A program made the position numbers and the translations under genes. From NCBI GenBank assembly GCA_002298165.1, contig DBMI01000006.1, positions 1-60,430 of the forward strand: a stretch of DNA of 60,430 bases. The letters run 5' to 3'. The notes below the pieces were generated by a model. The model saw nothing but the letters and a program-made list of their open reading frames with translations, had not been told where the DNA came from and searched no databases. Of the stretch, positions 1 through 8,413 are shown piece after piece (the stretch's first letter is position 1; each line of letters starts with the position of its first letter). This DNA comes from Desulfarculales bacterium UBA702 (GTDB lineage Bacteria; Desulfobacterota; Syntrophobacteria; Syntrophobacterales; Syntrophobacteraceae).

Positions 1-11
1 GGCCGATGCCG

Positions 12-36
12 CCGGCAAGGTCGGAGACCTTGCCGG
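12..36. repeat. Perfect 11-bp stem hairpin
   Basis: An 11-bp perfect inverted repeat (CCGGCAAGGTC at 12-22, GACCTTGCCGG at 26-36) with a 3-base loop. It lies just downstream of the minus-strand DUF523/DUF1722 gene. There is no T-run on either side, so it is not a classical Rho-independent terminator. It may act as a 3'-end stabilising hairpin or be a dispersed palindrome. Confidence 0.6.
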
Positions 37-56
37 AACCGGGGCAATCCCTTACA

Positions 57-1004
57 TCATGCATGATTTCTCAACTTCAGTTCAACCGGGTGCGGATTCA
101 GGTAATACTGCATCTTCAAATATTGCTGGCCGTATTTTCTGACATAGTGATTTACCAGTGTAATCGGGACTATCAACGGTACGTGTCCCTCACGGTAGTC
201 CTTTATCAGATCGGATAACTCCTGCTTTTCGTCAGGTGAAAGCTCCTTTTTGAAATATCCGGCCAGATGCTGAAGCACGTTGGCGTTCTTTCCGGGTGTT
301 GCCTTAAGCTTCAGCGCCTCCGCAAGCAGCACCTGGTATTGCTCGAAAAGAACCGATTCTTGAATGCTCTTTCCTCCCGCCACGAGCTTTCCCATCCGGG
401 AATAATGTCTCGGGCTGTGAGCCATGATGAGGAGCTTGTGCCTTGTATGGAAATCAACAAGGCCCCCGAGCGTTCGCCTGTCCCGATTGATCTCCCGCCA
501 ACGGCTAAATATGAAAATCCTCTCGATGAAATTCTCCCTGATGGAAAGATCGTTCAACCTGCCCTCGTCTTCCACCGGCAAGAGGGGGAAGTGCTCCATA
601 AAAGCGCGTGCAAAAAGACCGGTCCCGATCTTGCGCGGGACACCTTTTTTGTCATATACCCTGATATGCTGCATCCCGCTGCTTGGGGAATTGCTTTTAA
701 AGATGAAGCCGCAAAGGTCCTCTTTTTCGAGTTCCCGAACGCGTGTTTCAGCCCACCCGGTCATCCGGTCGGTGAAGTCTTGCCGGGTTTTGCTGGTGAC
801 AAGGCGCGGATCGGCCGGATCGCCCTCGAGGTGCATGGATTCGCGCGGGACCGGGAGCCCCATTTCGACCTCGGGGCAGACAGGGACATATTCGACAAAA
901 CGCCCCAGAAGATCTTTAAGATAGCGGTCCAGCTTGTGGCCTCCGTCATAGCGCACGGGATCTCCAAGCAGGCAAGTACTGATGCCCAGTTTTATTTTCT
1001 CCAT
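57..1004 (-). CDS. DUF523 and DUF1722 domain protein (YbgA-like)
   Basis: Protein of 315 aa. The N-terminal half (about residues 1-150) begins with the conserved STCLLGDPVRYDGG segment of DUF523, including the early Cys and the RYDGG motif. The C-terminal half (about 180-310) matches DUF1722 (YbgA type), with HTRHKLLIMAHSP. This two-domain arrangement is common in proteobacteria; the biochemical role is not established. No signal peptide or membrane segment is visible, so it should be cytoplasmic. The ATG at 1004 begins directly with the family's usual N-terminus (MEKIKLGISTC). It is transcribed alone, divergently from the lipoprotein gene at 1326. The long plus-strand ORF opposite it is a shadow. 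Confidence 0.85.
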   Translation of the reverse strand: MEKIKLGISTCLLGDPVRYDGGHKLDRYLKDLLGRFVEYVPVCPEVEMGLPVPRESMHLEGDPADPRLVTSKTRQDFTDRMTGWAETRVRELEKEDLCGFIFKSNSPSSGMQHIRVYDKKGVPRKIGTGLFARAFMEHFPLLPVEDEGRLNDLSIRENFIERIFIFSRWREINRDRRTLGGLVDFHTRHKLLIMAHSPRHYSRMGKLVAGGKSIQESVLFEQYQVLLAEALKLKATPGKNANVLQHLAGYFKKELSPDEKQELSDLIKDYREGHVPLIVPITLVNHYVRKYGQQYLKMQYYLNPHPVELKLRNHA

Positions 1005-1325
1005 TTGGCGATCCTCCGGGTTGACTGATTCCAGGTAATGGCTTCTACCACCGGCGGCGAATCAACTTTACAATTAAGCTGTAAACTTTCCTCCACCCTT
1101 GTTCGTCAAAGCGTTAAAGTCATGGTTCCGGCTGCAGGGCGGGCGGACAGTTTGTCCTCGCAGATCCTCCCGGCCATAGCCGGCCGACTCTTAGATGGAG
1201 GGATCCGAGGAAAAAAATTTAAAAATAATTTGATAGCCGTTGTTGTGAAGGCATGCAAATGCTATTCATTGTTTTACGAAACCGAAACAAACCCCGGTGC
1301 CTTCTTTTTTACAGGAGCTTAAGCA
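1005..1325. other. Divergent intergenic region
   Basis: About 320 bases without a supported gene between two divergent genes. It must hold both promoters. It contains short GC-rich palindromes around 1170-1195 (for example CGGCCATAGCCGGCCG) and an AT-rich stretch at 1210-1290. I see no convincing sigma70 hexamer pair. The Shine-Dalgarno of the downstream lipoprotein (AGGAG) lies near 1313-1317. Confidence 0.5.
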
Positions 1326-1955
1326 ATGATAACCATGGCGCGAACGTGTAGATTGTTGGCAGCCTTTGTTGCAGCTATTTTTTTGAGCGGCTGTGTCGCG
1401 GGACCGGCTGGTAATTATTATAGCGTGAATGAGCCTGACTATCCTGCTGGTCCCAGCTTACTGGCTGTCGGACAGATGGACCGCACGTTCGTTTTGCGAA
1501 TCGATGACCGGACGCCTTTCGGGCTCTGGCACCTTCCCATGTCACGGAGCACGCTCTATCAGAAAGGCTATGATTTAGTGGGGCGCGACAGGGAAGCCGA
1601 TTTCGAACTGGACGTGTCGTTTTTTGCAACCGCCAGGGATAATCCCGAGCAAAGGGCCGGCAACACGCTTGGCGGAGCACTCCTGGGAGCGGCAACCGGT
1701 GCGCTGATCGGAGGGGCTCTTGGTTCACCCGCCAGGGGAGCGGCCATCGGTGCTGGAAGTGGTGCATTCCTTGGCCTCGTTGCACCGGCCGGAGCAACTG
1801 TGGTGCAGATCGATATCAGGACGCGAAGCTTCCGCGATGGTACGACATCTTACAAGACCGCCCTGATCGACCTGGCTCACGTGCCGCAATATGACGTCCA
1901 GCGAGTGGTCGATATGCAGGTGTCGAGGCTGCTTGAGACCCTGCCGAGCAAATAA
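1326..1955 (+). CDS. Glycine-zipper lipoprotein
   Basis: A 209-aa exported lipoprotein. The signal peptide has a hydrophobic core followed by a lipobox LSGC with the acylated Cys at residue 23. Residues about 110-145 form a glycine zipper (repeated GALLGAATGALIGGALG-type spacing) that could insert in or pack against a membrane. The remainder is probably a small beta domain. The start at 1326 has AGGAG eight bases upstream; a second Met three codons on is possible. It is monocistronic, convergent with the PfkB gene, and followed by a strong hairpin. Function unknown; glycine-zipper lipoproteins are often outer-membrane structural proteins. Confidence 0.8.
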   Translation: MITMARTCRLLAAFVAAIFLSGCVAGPAGNYYSVNEPDYPAGPSLLAVGQMDRTFVLRIDDRTPFGLWHLPMSRSTLYQKGYDLVGRDREADFELDVSFFATARDNPEQRAGNTLGGALLGAATGALIGGALGSPARGAAIGAGSGAFLGLVAPAGATVVQIDIRTRSFRDGTTSYKTALIDLAHVPQYDVQRVVDMQVSRLLETLPSK

Positions 1956-1964
1956 TCCCTCACA

Positions 1965-1999
1965 ATGCAGCGGCGCCGCCTCGGGCAACGCCGCTGCAT
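1965..1999. terminator. Hairpin between convergent genes
   Basis: An 11-bp inverted repeat (ATGCAGCGGCG at 1965-1975, CGCCGCTGCAT at 1989-1999) lies ten bases after the lipoprotein stop and before the end of the convergent PfkB gene. It lacks a clear U-tract, so it is a terminator-like or 3'-end hairpin serving either strand. Confidence 0.5.
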
Positions 2000-2052
2000 C
2001 GCCATCATGCCAATCAAATTCAGGTGCTGCTGCGTATCAAACGCGGTTGGCA

Positions 2053-2940
2053 TTAAAGCCTGCCGATAAATCCATCCACTTCGTTTTTCTTAGGTATTCC
2101 CGCGCGGGCTCCCATTCTGGTACAGCCCAGGGCCGCGGCGGCGCTTGCGTAAAGAAGAGCCGCGGGCATATCGTCCCCAAGCACCGTCCGCAAGGCGAAC
2201 GCACCGTGGAAAATGTCTCCGGCCCCGGTAGTATCGACTGCATCGACCGCCATGGGAGAAAGCGTTCCGCCGGTTCCCTTTCGGTGCCACACCAGACCCT
2301 TTTCCCCCAGGGTGATCGCAGCGGCCGGGGCAATCAGCGCAAGCTCTTTTACCGCCTCCTCGGGATCTTTTCCGTTGCAGAAATCGCGGGCGAATTTCTC
2401 CGATCCGATCAGGTAGTCGCAAATGGGAGCGAGTTCCTCCGTGCCCCTGTGAACCGATCCAGCATCGAGGATTGTAATTATTCCCCGCGCGCGGCATCCC
2501 TTTGCCAACGGGAGGGATATTGCCGGCTCATGGCCGTCGAATAGGACGGCCCTGGGGCGAATTCGGGAGAAATCTACCTGGTGTGAATCCAGAATAGGTG
2601 TCGCACCCTTGTAGGTCACAATCGTTCTTTTTCCGCCGGGCTTTACCAGGATTGCGGAGATCGGGGTCGGGTGCGCACCCCTGACTATGAAATCCGTGAG
2701 AACACCTTCCGCGCGCAGCTCATTAAAATGCAGGTCGCCGAATGTGTCATTTCCCAGGTATCCGGCAAAAGCCGCGGAACCTCCCAGCCGGGCGACCGTC
2801 AGCGCCGCGTTGGATGCCGGCCCGCCACCGGCTGCCGTAAAGCCGGTTGCAAGGCTTTTTTCGTCGTCTCCGGGATGGCGGTCCATCGTCATCACAATAT
2901 CGTAGACCGCATGCCCCACGCACAAAACATCCACATCCAT
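2053..2940 (-). CDS. PfkB-family carbohydrate kinase
   Basis: 295-aa ribokinase-like sugar kinase. The N-terminal substrate loop shows GGGPASNAAL (PfkB signature 1 region). The C-terminal signature DTTGAGDIFHGAFAL carries the catalytic Asp and the anion-hole GAGD. It should phosphorylate a sugar or related alcohol with ATP; the substrate cannot be told from sequence. The start MDVDVLCVGHAVYDIV was chosen because it opens the first beta strand of the fold and has AAGGG just upstream; a longer start at 2991 would overlap the preceding gene. It is the last gene of a three-gene minus-strand operon after a small lipoprotein and a phospholipase C-like protein. Confidence 0.88.
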   Translation of the reverse strand: MDVDVLCVGHAVYDIVMTMDRHPGDDEKSLATGFTAAGGGPASNAALTVARLGGSAAFAGYLGNDTFGDLHFNELRAEGVLTDFIVRGAHPTPISAILVKPGGKRTIVTYKGATPILDSHQVDFSRIRPRAVLFDGHEPAISLPLAKGCRARGIITILDAGSVHRGTEELAPICDYLIGSEKFARDFCNGKDPEEAVKELALIAPAAAITLGEKGLVWHRKGTGGTLSPMAVDAVDTTGAGDIFHGAFALRTVLGDDMPAALLYASAAAALGCTRMGARAGIPKKNEVDGFIGRL

Positions 2941-2974
2941 GAATAGCCCTTGGCAGCCTGGCAACCTGCGGTTT

Positions 2975-3412
2975 TCATTTTTCCCTGGCATTCACTTTTT
3001 CACACAGGCTCTCCACCTGAATTGTGAAATCACAGGGCTTTTTGCTCCTCCATAGATGCTCATCCATTCCCGGCGTACAACCGGCATCTTCCAACAGCCC
3101 TTTTGTACCGTCTTCTGAACATACAAGCAGGACAACATCGCGCGAATGCCGTGAGATGCGGAGTTTATAGTTGCTGAACGGCTTCAGCAGAGAAGGATCT
3201 TCACGGGTCGAAATATTTAGCAACTCCGAATCTGAAAGGCCGGCGGGTGGATTTTCTGTCTGGATAGTCACCTTGACGGCTGCGGTCAGGGGCAGAAGGT
3301 CTGCTGCTAGCCGCTGCATTTCGCTTTCGTTAGGTCCGGCCGAAATAGCGCATGCGGACAAGATGCAGGCCAGGACAATACACGCCGAAAGGGATGAAAT
3401 GGACCTTTTCAT
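2975..3412 (-). CDS. Small lipoprotein, function unknown
   Basis: 145 aa with a lipoprotein signal peptide: KR at the start, a hydrophobic core, and lipobox LSAC at about residues 18-21. The mature part is soluble, has several Cys residues (VLLVCSEDG, DAGCTPG, KPCDF, ESLCEK) that could form disulfides, and matches no family I recognise. Its ATG overlaps the stop of the upstream phospholipase C-like gene by four bases (ATGA), so the two are translationally coupled. Confidence 0.75.
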   Translation of the reverse strand: MKRSISSLSACIVLACILSACAISAGPNESEMQRLAADLLPLTAAVKVTIQTENPPAGLSDSELLNISTREDPSLLKPFSNYKLRISRHSRDVVLLVCSEDGTKGLLEDAGCTPGMDEHLWRSKKPCDFTIQVESLCEKVNAREK

Positions 3413-4332
3413 GTGAGGCTCCAGAACACGAATTTATTGTGGTCGTCTTTACCGGAATCAAGACTCCAGTTGCCGGCCGCCGCCAGTTCATTTGACCCGT
3501 TCATCGCGCCCACAACCTTAAGCCAGGTATCCCTGACATCCCCGATTGCCTTTTCGAAAACGGCGCCATAATCCATGTACAGCCCCGCTGGAACACTGAG
3601 TTGTTTTAAGTATTCATCATCGGCTTTCTCAGGATATAGCAGGCCTACGTCGGCCGCGACATGCCTGGCGAAGGGTATAAGATGGTCCCCTTCATCGGCC
3701 AGATCCATAATCCTGTTGAAGCCTTCGTGCCATTCGTCCAGTTCGGGAGGATTGCTCTTGAAATGATCAGGAAAGACGGAATTAAGCATGGCCGCCCAGA
3801 ACTCCCTGATGTCGGGATCGAGACGGTCTCTTTCATTGGGGTCGGAGCAGCTTCCGATATGTCTTTCAAGAAACTCTGAAAGTGCCATGTCCAGATTCAT
3901 GTGCTCAAAAATGAATACGTCCTCGTTCATTTCGCAGACGCGGTGCTCGGTTTTGTGACTCTCGTATGGCCCCACCTTCAGATTGACAACCGGATGAATC
4001 GAGACATCAGTAGCAACGTGAGCGGTATAGCCGAGCAACCAGGCAAGGCATTTGTGCCGCTTCGAATCCGAATCGATACCAGGAAGCAGGGTGACGCCGG
4101 CACGGACCACATCGAGTGTTTTCAGCTCCTGGACGCCGTGCATGAGGTCGGCCCACTGCCTGTGTTTTGAAGAGAACGCCAGATAAGGATAATCCGGGCT
4201 TACGGAACCGAGTTCACAAAATTTAAGGTGCCTGCCGACTGCCTTATAGACATCTGGCGGAAAGTCTGCATCACCACCCATGCGGTTGAAAAGGTCATTT
4301 ACCAGGGTAATGTGAGCGTAAGATGCCGGCAT
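3409..4332 (-). CDS. Zinc-dependent phospholipase C family protein
   Basis: 307-aa protein of the zinc-dependent phospholipase C-like family (S1/P1 nuclease-related, all-alpha). It starts MPASYAHITLVNDL, with the early His typical of this family, and has many further His and Asp residues that could bind zinc (YTAHVATDVSIHPVVN, ESHKTEHRVCE). No export signal is visible, unlike the secreted bacterial enzymes, so substrate and location are uncertain. First gene of a three-gene minus-strand operon; the next start overlaps its stop. Confidence 0.78.
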   Translation of the reverse strand: MPASYAHITLVNDLFNRMGGDADFPPDVYKAVGRHLKFCELGSVSPDYPYLAFSSKHRQWADLMHGVQELKTLDVVRAGVTLLPGIDSDSKRHKCLAWLLGYTAHVATDVSIHPVVNLKVGPYESHKTEHRVCEMNEDVFIFEHMNLDMALSEFLERHIGSCSDPNERDRLDPDIREFWAAMLNSVFPDHFKSNPPELDEWHEGFNRIMDLADEGDHLIPFARHVAADVGLLYPEKADDEYLKQLSVPAGLYMDYGAVFEKAIGDVRDTWLKVVGAMNGSNELAAAGNWSLDSGKDDHNKFVFWSLT

Positions 4333-4637
4333 TTTCCCCCTCCGTATGAGATGTAATGTGCAGGCTGAGGCCTTTTGAGTGTAACTGACACCAGCTTACA
4401 ATAGTGCTGTTCAGTTTGCAAATTTAAGAGGGGGCCAGCAAAGTGGCTTCGCAACGCGACAGTAGTTACCGAATTAGCGTCAGAGATCATGCCGCGGTGG
4501 AACGAACAATGCTTTTTGGATTCAATTGGCATTTCCTCGGGCACAAATTTCTTTAAATTCTTATTTTAGTGGGGATTATGCTATAGACTCACTCTTGTAG
4601 TGAAATCATCAAAAATCAAAAGGAGCTTATATCCGGG
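4333..4637. other. Divergent intergenic region
   Basis: About 305 bases between the minus-strand phospholipase C-like operon and the plus-strand glucan phosphorylase. No gene is supported (the 81-aa minus ORF has no family features). The stretch 4545-4595 is AT-rich with a possible -10 (TATGCT or CTATAG near 4578) for the phosphorylase. The phosphorylase Shine-Dalgarno (AAAAGGAG) is at 4617-4624. Confidence 0.45.
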
Positions 4638-6254
4638 ATGAAAGTCGCATACTTCAGCATGGAAATCGGCCTCAATGAAAATATTCCGACCTACAGCGGG
4701 GGGTTGGGCATACTGGCCGGAGATCACATAAAATCGGCCGCGGACCTCAATATTCCGCTCGTCGGGGTCACTCTTCTCTACAAGCGAGGCTACTTCATCC
4801 AGAACATAAATCCTTTTGGAAAACAGGAAGAGATTTACCCCTATTTCGATCCTCGCGCATTCATGGAACCTCTGCCCTTCAAGGTAACGATCCGGATAGA
4901 GGACCGAAACGTTCATGTCGGGGTCTGGAAGTACAACCAGGTCGGGATGACCGGGCGCGTGCCGGTTTACTTCCTCGATACCGACCTGCCAATAAATGCC
5001 CCCGAAGACCGCCTGATTACCCAGTACCTCTACGGGGGGGATTCGCATACGCGCATCTCGCAGGAGGCAGTGCTCGGGATCGGCGGCTACATGGCCCTGA
5101 AGCGCCTTGAGCCGCAGATTACCACCTACCATATGAACGAAGGCCATGCAGTCTTCCTGACGCTGGCGCTGCTCAAGGAGTTTAATGGCAACGAGGAAGA
5201 AGTGCGGTCCAGGTGTGTTTTCACCACGCACACTCCGGTACCTGCCGGGCATGACAAATTCGGGTACGACCTGGCGGAAAAAATCCTCGGGGATTACCTG
5301 CCGCCCAACATCAAGCTGCTTGCCGGCGACGATGTCCTTAACACGACGGTGCTCGCTCTTAACCTCTCACGCGCTGCAAACGGGGTAAGCCAACTCCACG
5401 GCGAGATATCCCGGCAGATGTTTCCTGGATACGAGATAGGCTACATAACAAACGGCGTTCACCACCTGAGCTGGACTGGGCCGGAGTTCAAGGCCCTCTT
5501 CGATAAATACGTTCCCAACTGGCGTCAGGACCCAAAACAGCTCGGCGATATTTCCGTCATTCCGGACAGTGATCTGGCCGACGCAAAGAAGAAGGCCAAA
5601 AAACGCCTCATAAGCTACATCAACTCGGTGTCGGGAGCCGGTTTTACCGATGAATTCCTGACGATTTGCTTTGCCAGGCGCGCGGCCGCTTACAAGCGGG
5701 CAACCCTTATCTTCAGCGACCTGGAATACCTGTTCAATCTTTCCTTTGACCGCGTTCAATTTGTCTTCGCCGGCAAGGCCCACCCCCAGGACGAACTCGG
5801 CAAGGAATTGATACAGGAGATAATAAAGATAGGCAGACAGTACGAAAACAAGCTTCGCCTGGTCTTTGTGCCCAACTACAATATCTGGGTTGCCGGGATG
5901 ATGACATCCGGCGCGGACATCTGGCTCAATACCCCGAGGCGACCCCGTGAGGCGAGCGGCACGAGCGGTATGAAGGTCTGCTTCAACGGCGGAGTAAATA
6001 TGAGTGTTCTCGACGGCTGGTGGCGCGAGGCCTGCCGCAACAGGGTAAACGGCTGGGCCATAGGCTACGATGAAGACCAAACGGATGAAGCCGCCGCGGC
6101 CGATTTTTACCAGGATCTCGAAGATCTCGTGACGACCTACTACGCAAACCCGAAGCAGTGGCTCTCGATCATGCGCCACTCGATATCAGACATTACCCCT
6201 CAGTTCAACACCCACAGGATGGTATTAGAGTATTTTCACAGGTACTACCGGTAG
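4638..6254 (+). CDS. Alpha-glucan phosphorylase, short form
   Basis: 538-aa glycosyltransferase family 35 enzyme that should release glucose 1-phosphate from glycogen or maltodextrin using orthophosphate and PLP. The N-terminus FSMEIGLNENIPTYSGGLGILAGDH is diagnostic. HMNEGHAVF and TTHTPVPAGHD are phosphorylase motifs. The PLP lysine lies in EASGTSGMK (about residue 451). The protein is much shorter than E. coli-type enzymes (about 800 aa) and belongs to the compact alpha-glucan phosphorylase group. AAAAGGAG stands 13 bases upstream of the ATG. It is transcribed alone; no other glycogen genes are in the window. Confidence 0.9.
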   Translation: MKVAYFSMEIGLNENIPTYSGGLGILAGDHIKSAADLNIPLVGVTLLYKRGYFIQNINPFGKQEEIYPYFDPRAFMEPLPFKVTIRIEDRNVHVGVWKYNQVGMTGRVPVYFLDTDLPINAPEDRLITQYLYGGDSHTRISQEAVLGIGGYMALKRLEPQITTYHMNEGHAVFLTLALLKEFNGNEEEVRSRCVFTTHTPVPAGHDKFGYDLAEKILGDYLPPNIKLLAGDDVLNTTVLALNLSRAANGVSQLHGEISRQMFPGYEIGYITNGVHHLSWTGPEFKALFDKYVPNWRQDPKQLGDISVIPDSDLADAKKKAKKRLISYINSVSGAGFTDEFLTICFARRAAAYKRATLIFSDLEYLFNLSFDRVQFVFAGKAHPQDELGKELIQEIIKIGRQYENKLRLVFVPNYNIWVAGMMTSGADIWLNTPRRPREASGTSGMKVCFNGGVNMSVLDGWWREACRNRVNGWAIGYDEDQTDEAAAADFYQDLEDLVTTYYANPKQWLSIMRHSISDITPQFNTHRMVLEYFHRYYR

Positions 6255-6267
6255 GGTGCCGGTTTTA

Positions 6268-6299
6268 GGTTGCGGGTTGCGGGTTGCGGGTTGCGGGTG
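6268..6299. repeat. Tandem GGGTTGC heptads
   Basis: Four-plus tandem copies of a 7-base unit (GGGTTGC) immediately after the glucan phosphorylase stop, in a convergent intergenic region. Related short runs occur at 22836-22861, 33058-33075 and 56758-56822. Confidence 0.7.
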
Positions 6300-6361
6300 C
6301 AGGGGTGCGGGGGTATTAGGCTGAGTTGAGCGGTGTATCGGTACAAGAAGAGATTCAGGCA

Positions 6362-6904
6362 TTAATCAGCACTAGATTTTCTCGACGTTGGCTCATCTTC
6401 GAGGACTCGGGCTTCCAAATACTCCCTCAGCTCCTCCAGTACCAGCCTGTCCGTGGGAAAAGCTAATTCTTCCGGAAGCTCTTTCAGGCTGAAGAACGCA
6501 GCTTCGGCCGCATCGGAGCCGGCACGGAGTTCACCGCCCATCCTTGTTCCACAGAACCAGACGCCTACTGTATGCTCTTCAGGATCATGGAAATTGGAGT
6601 GAACGGCGAAAACGTGACCAAGGGCAGCCTTGATGCCAGTCTCCTCGAACAGTTCCCTCACAGCGGCATCGCGGATATCCTCATCCCATTCGACATGGCC
6701 GCAGGGAATGCACCACATGCCGCGATAGGTTCCCGCCCTCCTGACCAGCAAAATCGAATGGTTCTCGACCAGCATTATGGCCGCCCCAACTGTCGGGTTT
6801 CGGTAAATTATTTTTTCGCACCGCACGCAAAAAGCCCTGATCCGGCCGCCGTGGGTCTTTTTTTGGAGGTCAAATCCACAATGGGGGCAGTGGCGAAAGA
6901 GCAT
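6362..6904 (-). CDS. Nudix hydrolase with N-terminal zinc ribbon
   Basis: 180 aa. The N-terminal zinc ribbon has two Cys pairs (CPHCG near residue 5 and CVRCE near residue 26). The Nudix domain carries the complete box GX5EX7REUXEEXGU as GHVEWDEDIRDAAVRELFEE-TG, which binds the divalent metal for pyrophosphohydrolysis of nucleoside-diphosphate derivatives. The architecture resembles NudC-like or ADP-ribose pyrophosphatase-like zinc-ribbon Nudix proteins; substrate unknown. The start at 6904 (MLFRHCPHCG) has AAAAGG seven bases upstream. It lies 24 bases after the cbiK stop and is probably cotranscribed under the B12 riboswitch. Confidence 0.87.
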   Translation of the reverse strand: MLFRHCPHCGFDLQKKTHGGRIRAFCVRCEKIIYRNPTVGAAIMLVENHSILLVRRAGTYRGMWCIPCGHVEWDEDIRDAAVRELFEETGIKAALGHVFAVHSNFHDPEEHTVGVWFCGTRMGGELRAGSDAAEAAFFSLKELPEELAFPTDRLVLEELREYLEARVLEDEPTSRKSSAD

Positions 6905-6928
6905 CTGATTACCTTTTCGTAACACAAA

Positions 6929-7831
6929 CTACATTTTTGAAATTATCTCGTCCAGATGATCGATCCAGATGTTTACGATCTCCGGAGACTGGGAAAGGCC
7001 GCTGAAAACCCCTTCGCTCTCGATACCGTGTGCGGCCAGGATGGATTTCCAGCTGCCCGGGCCTTCTCCCGCCATATCTTTTCGCGCGTGATCTCCCGCG
7101 ACAGTCATCAGCGGAATGAGCCTAACCTTGCGAATCTTTGCGGCAGCGAGCTTTGGGAGCAGTTCCTCGGGGGTGGGATGTCCCTGGACAGTTCCTACGA
7201 AAAGGTTTTCGGCCCTTGTTCGAAAAAGCGAATCCATTGCGACATAAATTGCGTCCGAGGGATGACTGGCGTTGCCATGCCCGATAAATATCACCCCTTC
7301 CCCCGAATCGGCTGGGGCGGGAAATATCCTAGCAAGCACATCGACTGCTCGCGACATGTCATCGTAGTTTCCCAGGAGGGGTCGGGCCACCAGGATTTTT
7401 TCAAAGCCGCCGATCATTTCCGAAAAACGGATCGCATTCTGATAGACATCATGGAATTCCTGGCCCGGCACAACGTGAAGCGACAGAACCGCCACTTGTG
7501 TATAGCCATCGTCCATGAGCTTTGCCAGGGCTGTTTCGGGAGAGTCCATCACTTTGCCCTGGGCAGCATAGCGGGTCCTGATGGTCTTCGAAGTGTATGC
7601 CCACCTCAGTTCTGTTCCCGCATACTTTTCCCGGACTTTTTTTTCTATCTCGGTAAGCGACTGTGCAGCTTCCGGAACACTCGTGCCGAAAGCCACCAGC
7701 AAGATGCCCCTGCGAGCAATCTTCTCCTGTTTCATAATCGATTCCTGCGCCCCGTATGAAGGAAAAATACCAATACCCCATATAACAGGACCAAGAACCA
7801 GCAGCAAAAAAAACTTCCGCATGTAGACCAT
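6929..7831 (-). CDS. cbiK: Periplasmic sirohydrochlorin cobaltochelatase
   Basis: 300-aa class II chelatase (CbiK type) that inserts Co2+ into sirohydrochlorin in anaerobic B12 synthesis, or acts in metal or haem handling when exported. The N-terminus from MVYMRKFFLLLVLG to PSYGA is a signal peptide, as in the periplasmic CbiK described in Desulfovibrio. The catalytic domain begins GILLVAFGTSVPEA. Candidate metal-binding His residues lie in SLHVVPGQEFHD and GHGNASHP. The start at 7831 fits the signal peptide; the longer reading from 7939 runs into leader repeat DNA. A cobalamin riboswitch and terminator lie upstream, so expression should fall when B12 is plentiful. A Nudix gene follows. Confidence 0.88.
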   Translation of the reverse strand: MVYMRKFFLLLVLGPVIWGIGIFPSYGAQESIMKQEKIARRGILLVAFGTSVPEAAQSLTEIEKKVREKYAGTELRWAYTSKTIRTRYAAQGKVMDSPETALAKLMDDGYTQVAVLSLHVVPGQEFHDVYQNAIRFSEMIGGFEKILVARPLLGNYDDMSRAVDVLARIFPAPADSGEGVIFIGHGNASHPSDAIYVAMDSLFRTRAENLFVGTVQGHPTPEELLPKLAAAKIRKVRLIPLMTVAGDHARKDMAGEGPGSWKSILAAHGIESEGVFSGLSQSPEIVNIWIDHLDEIISKM

Positions 7832-7944
7832 ATTTTTGCTTCTTTCGTAACAATTTGGAATTTCTTCTCGACCTTCGAGACCCTCAGTCAATGCGGCCGG
7901 AAAACTCGGGAACTCCTGCCATAACCGATATTGCCGCACGAGAC

Positions 7945-7978
7945 TATGGTGGGCACGATAAACCTGTCCAACCTACAT
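7945..7978. repeat. Degenerate REP-like element
   Basis: The segment reads TATGGTGGGCACGA then AACCTGTCCAACCTACA. It matches, with a few differences, one arm of the double palindrome at 60264-60349 (ATGGTGGGCACGACAAAACC, then TGTGCCCACCCTACA). It sits in the cbiK leader between the attenuator and the start codon. Confidence 0.6.
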
Positions 7979-8038
7979 CAATTTTCCCTTATTTTCTAAT
8001 ACCCGCATGATTTGTGGAGCCCACAACCGAAAGGGAAG

Positions 8039-8067
8039 CCACCCGGGGGTTGCGGCCTCCCGGGTGG
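8039..8067. other. Strong GC hairpin in the cbiK leader
   Basis: A perfect 9-bp inverted repeat (CCACCCGGG at 8039-8047, CCCGGGTGG at 8059-8067) lies between the riboswitch terminator and cbiK. No U-tract follows on the minus strand. It could be a second structural element of the leader or another dispersed palindrome. Confidence 0.55.
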
Positions 8068-8139
8068 AGTTGAGGAGTTGCGTGGCATTTCGAAAATTAG
8101 AGATCGACTTGGTTTCGGTGCGGCAAAGAGTCTCTTTCC

Positions 8140-8173
8140 AAAAAAAAATCCCTGAAGCCTTTTGGCCTCAAGG
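8140..8173 (-). terminator. Intrinsic terminator of the cobalamin attenuator
   Basis: On the minus strand, CCTTGAGGCC and GGCTTCAGGG form an uninterrupted 10-bp stem (two G-U pairs) with an AAAA loop, followed at once by nine T residues. It lies about 60 bases downstream of the cobalamin aptamer and 300 bases upstream of cbiK. This is the expected expression platform: B12 binding should favour termination before cbiK. Confidence 0.85.
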
Positions 8174-8231
8174 ACTGCACCCTATTTCTTGATCCTTAAC
8201 CGGCAAAACGGTATCGCCTCGTACCGCTTTT

Positions 8232-8398
8232 CCAACGCGCATCAGGCAGGTGTTCTGGCTTCGGATCGTCCTACTCTCCGCCCCTTCCCGGGATTTCCCA
8301 GTGGCACTTGGCGGATTTCGTCCCCGTTTACAGCGGCGGGACCGCTCCCGATTCTTACGGGATTCCCTTTTAAGCTAAAGCACCTGATCGCAAGAAAT
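8232..8398 (-). ncRNA. Cobalamin (B12) riboswitch
   Basis: Read on the minus strand, the segment contains the cobalamin aptamer hallmarks in order: a 5' GGTGC near 8384, the AGGGAATCCCG-type stem, the GCCGCTGTAA core region near 8325-8336, GCCACTG near 8300-8308, and the B12 box GAAGCCAGAACACCTGCC near 8243-8260. The closing stem pairs GATCAGGTG with CACCTGCCTGATGC. It is preceded by a good promoter and followed by an intrinsic terminator, and it controls cbiK plus probably the Nudix gene. Confidence 0.93.
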
Positions 8399-8413
8399 CT
8401 TTTGTTCGATTAT

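Noticed and set aside
267..1028. 253-aa plus-strand ORF opposite the DUF523/DUF1722 gene
   Set aside because: Antisense shadow; the minus-strand gene has clear conserved motifs.
5367..6179. 270-aa minus-strand ORF opposite the glucan phosphorylase
   Set aside because: It lies wholly antisense to a well-supported enzyme; its composition is that of a shadow reading frame in GC-rich DNA.
6268..6299. Tandem GGGTTGC run as a CRISPR array
   Set aside because: The units are contiguous 7-mers with no spacers and no cas genes are present.
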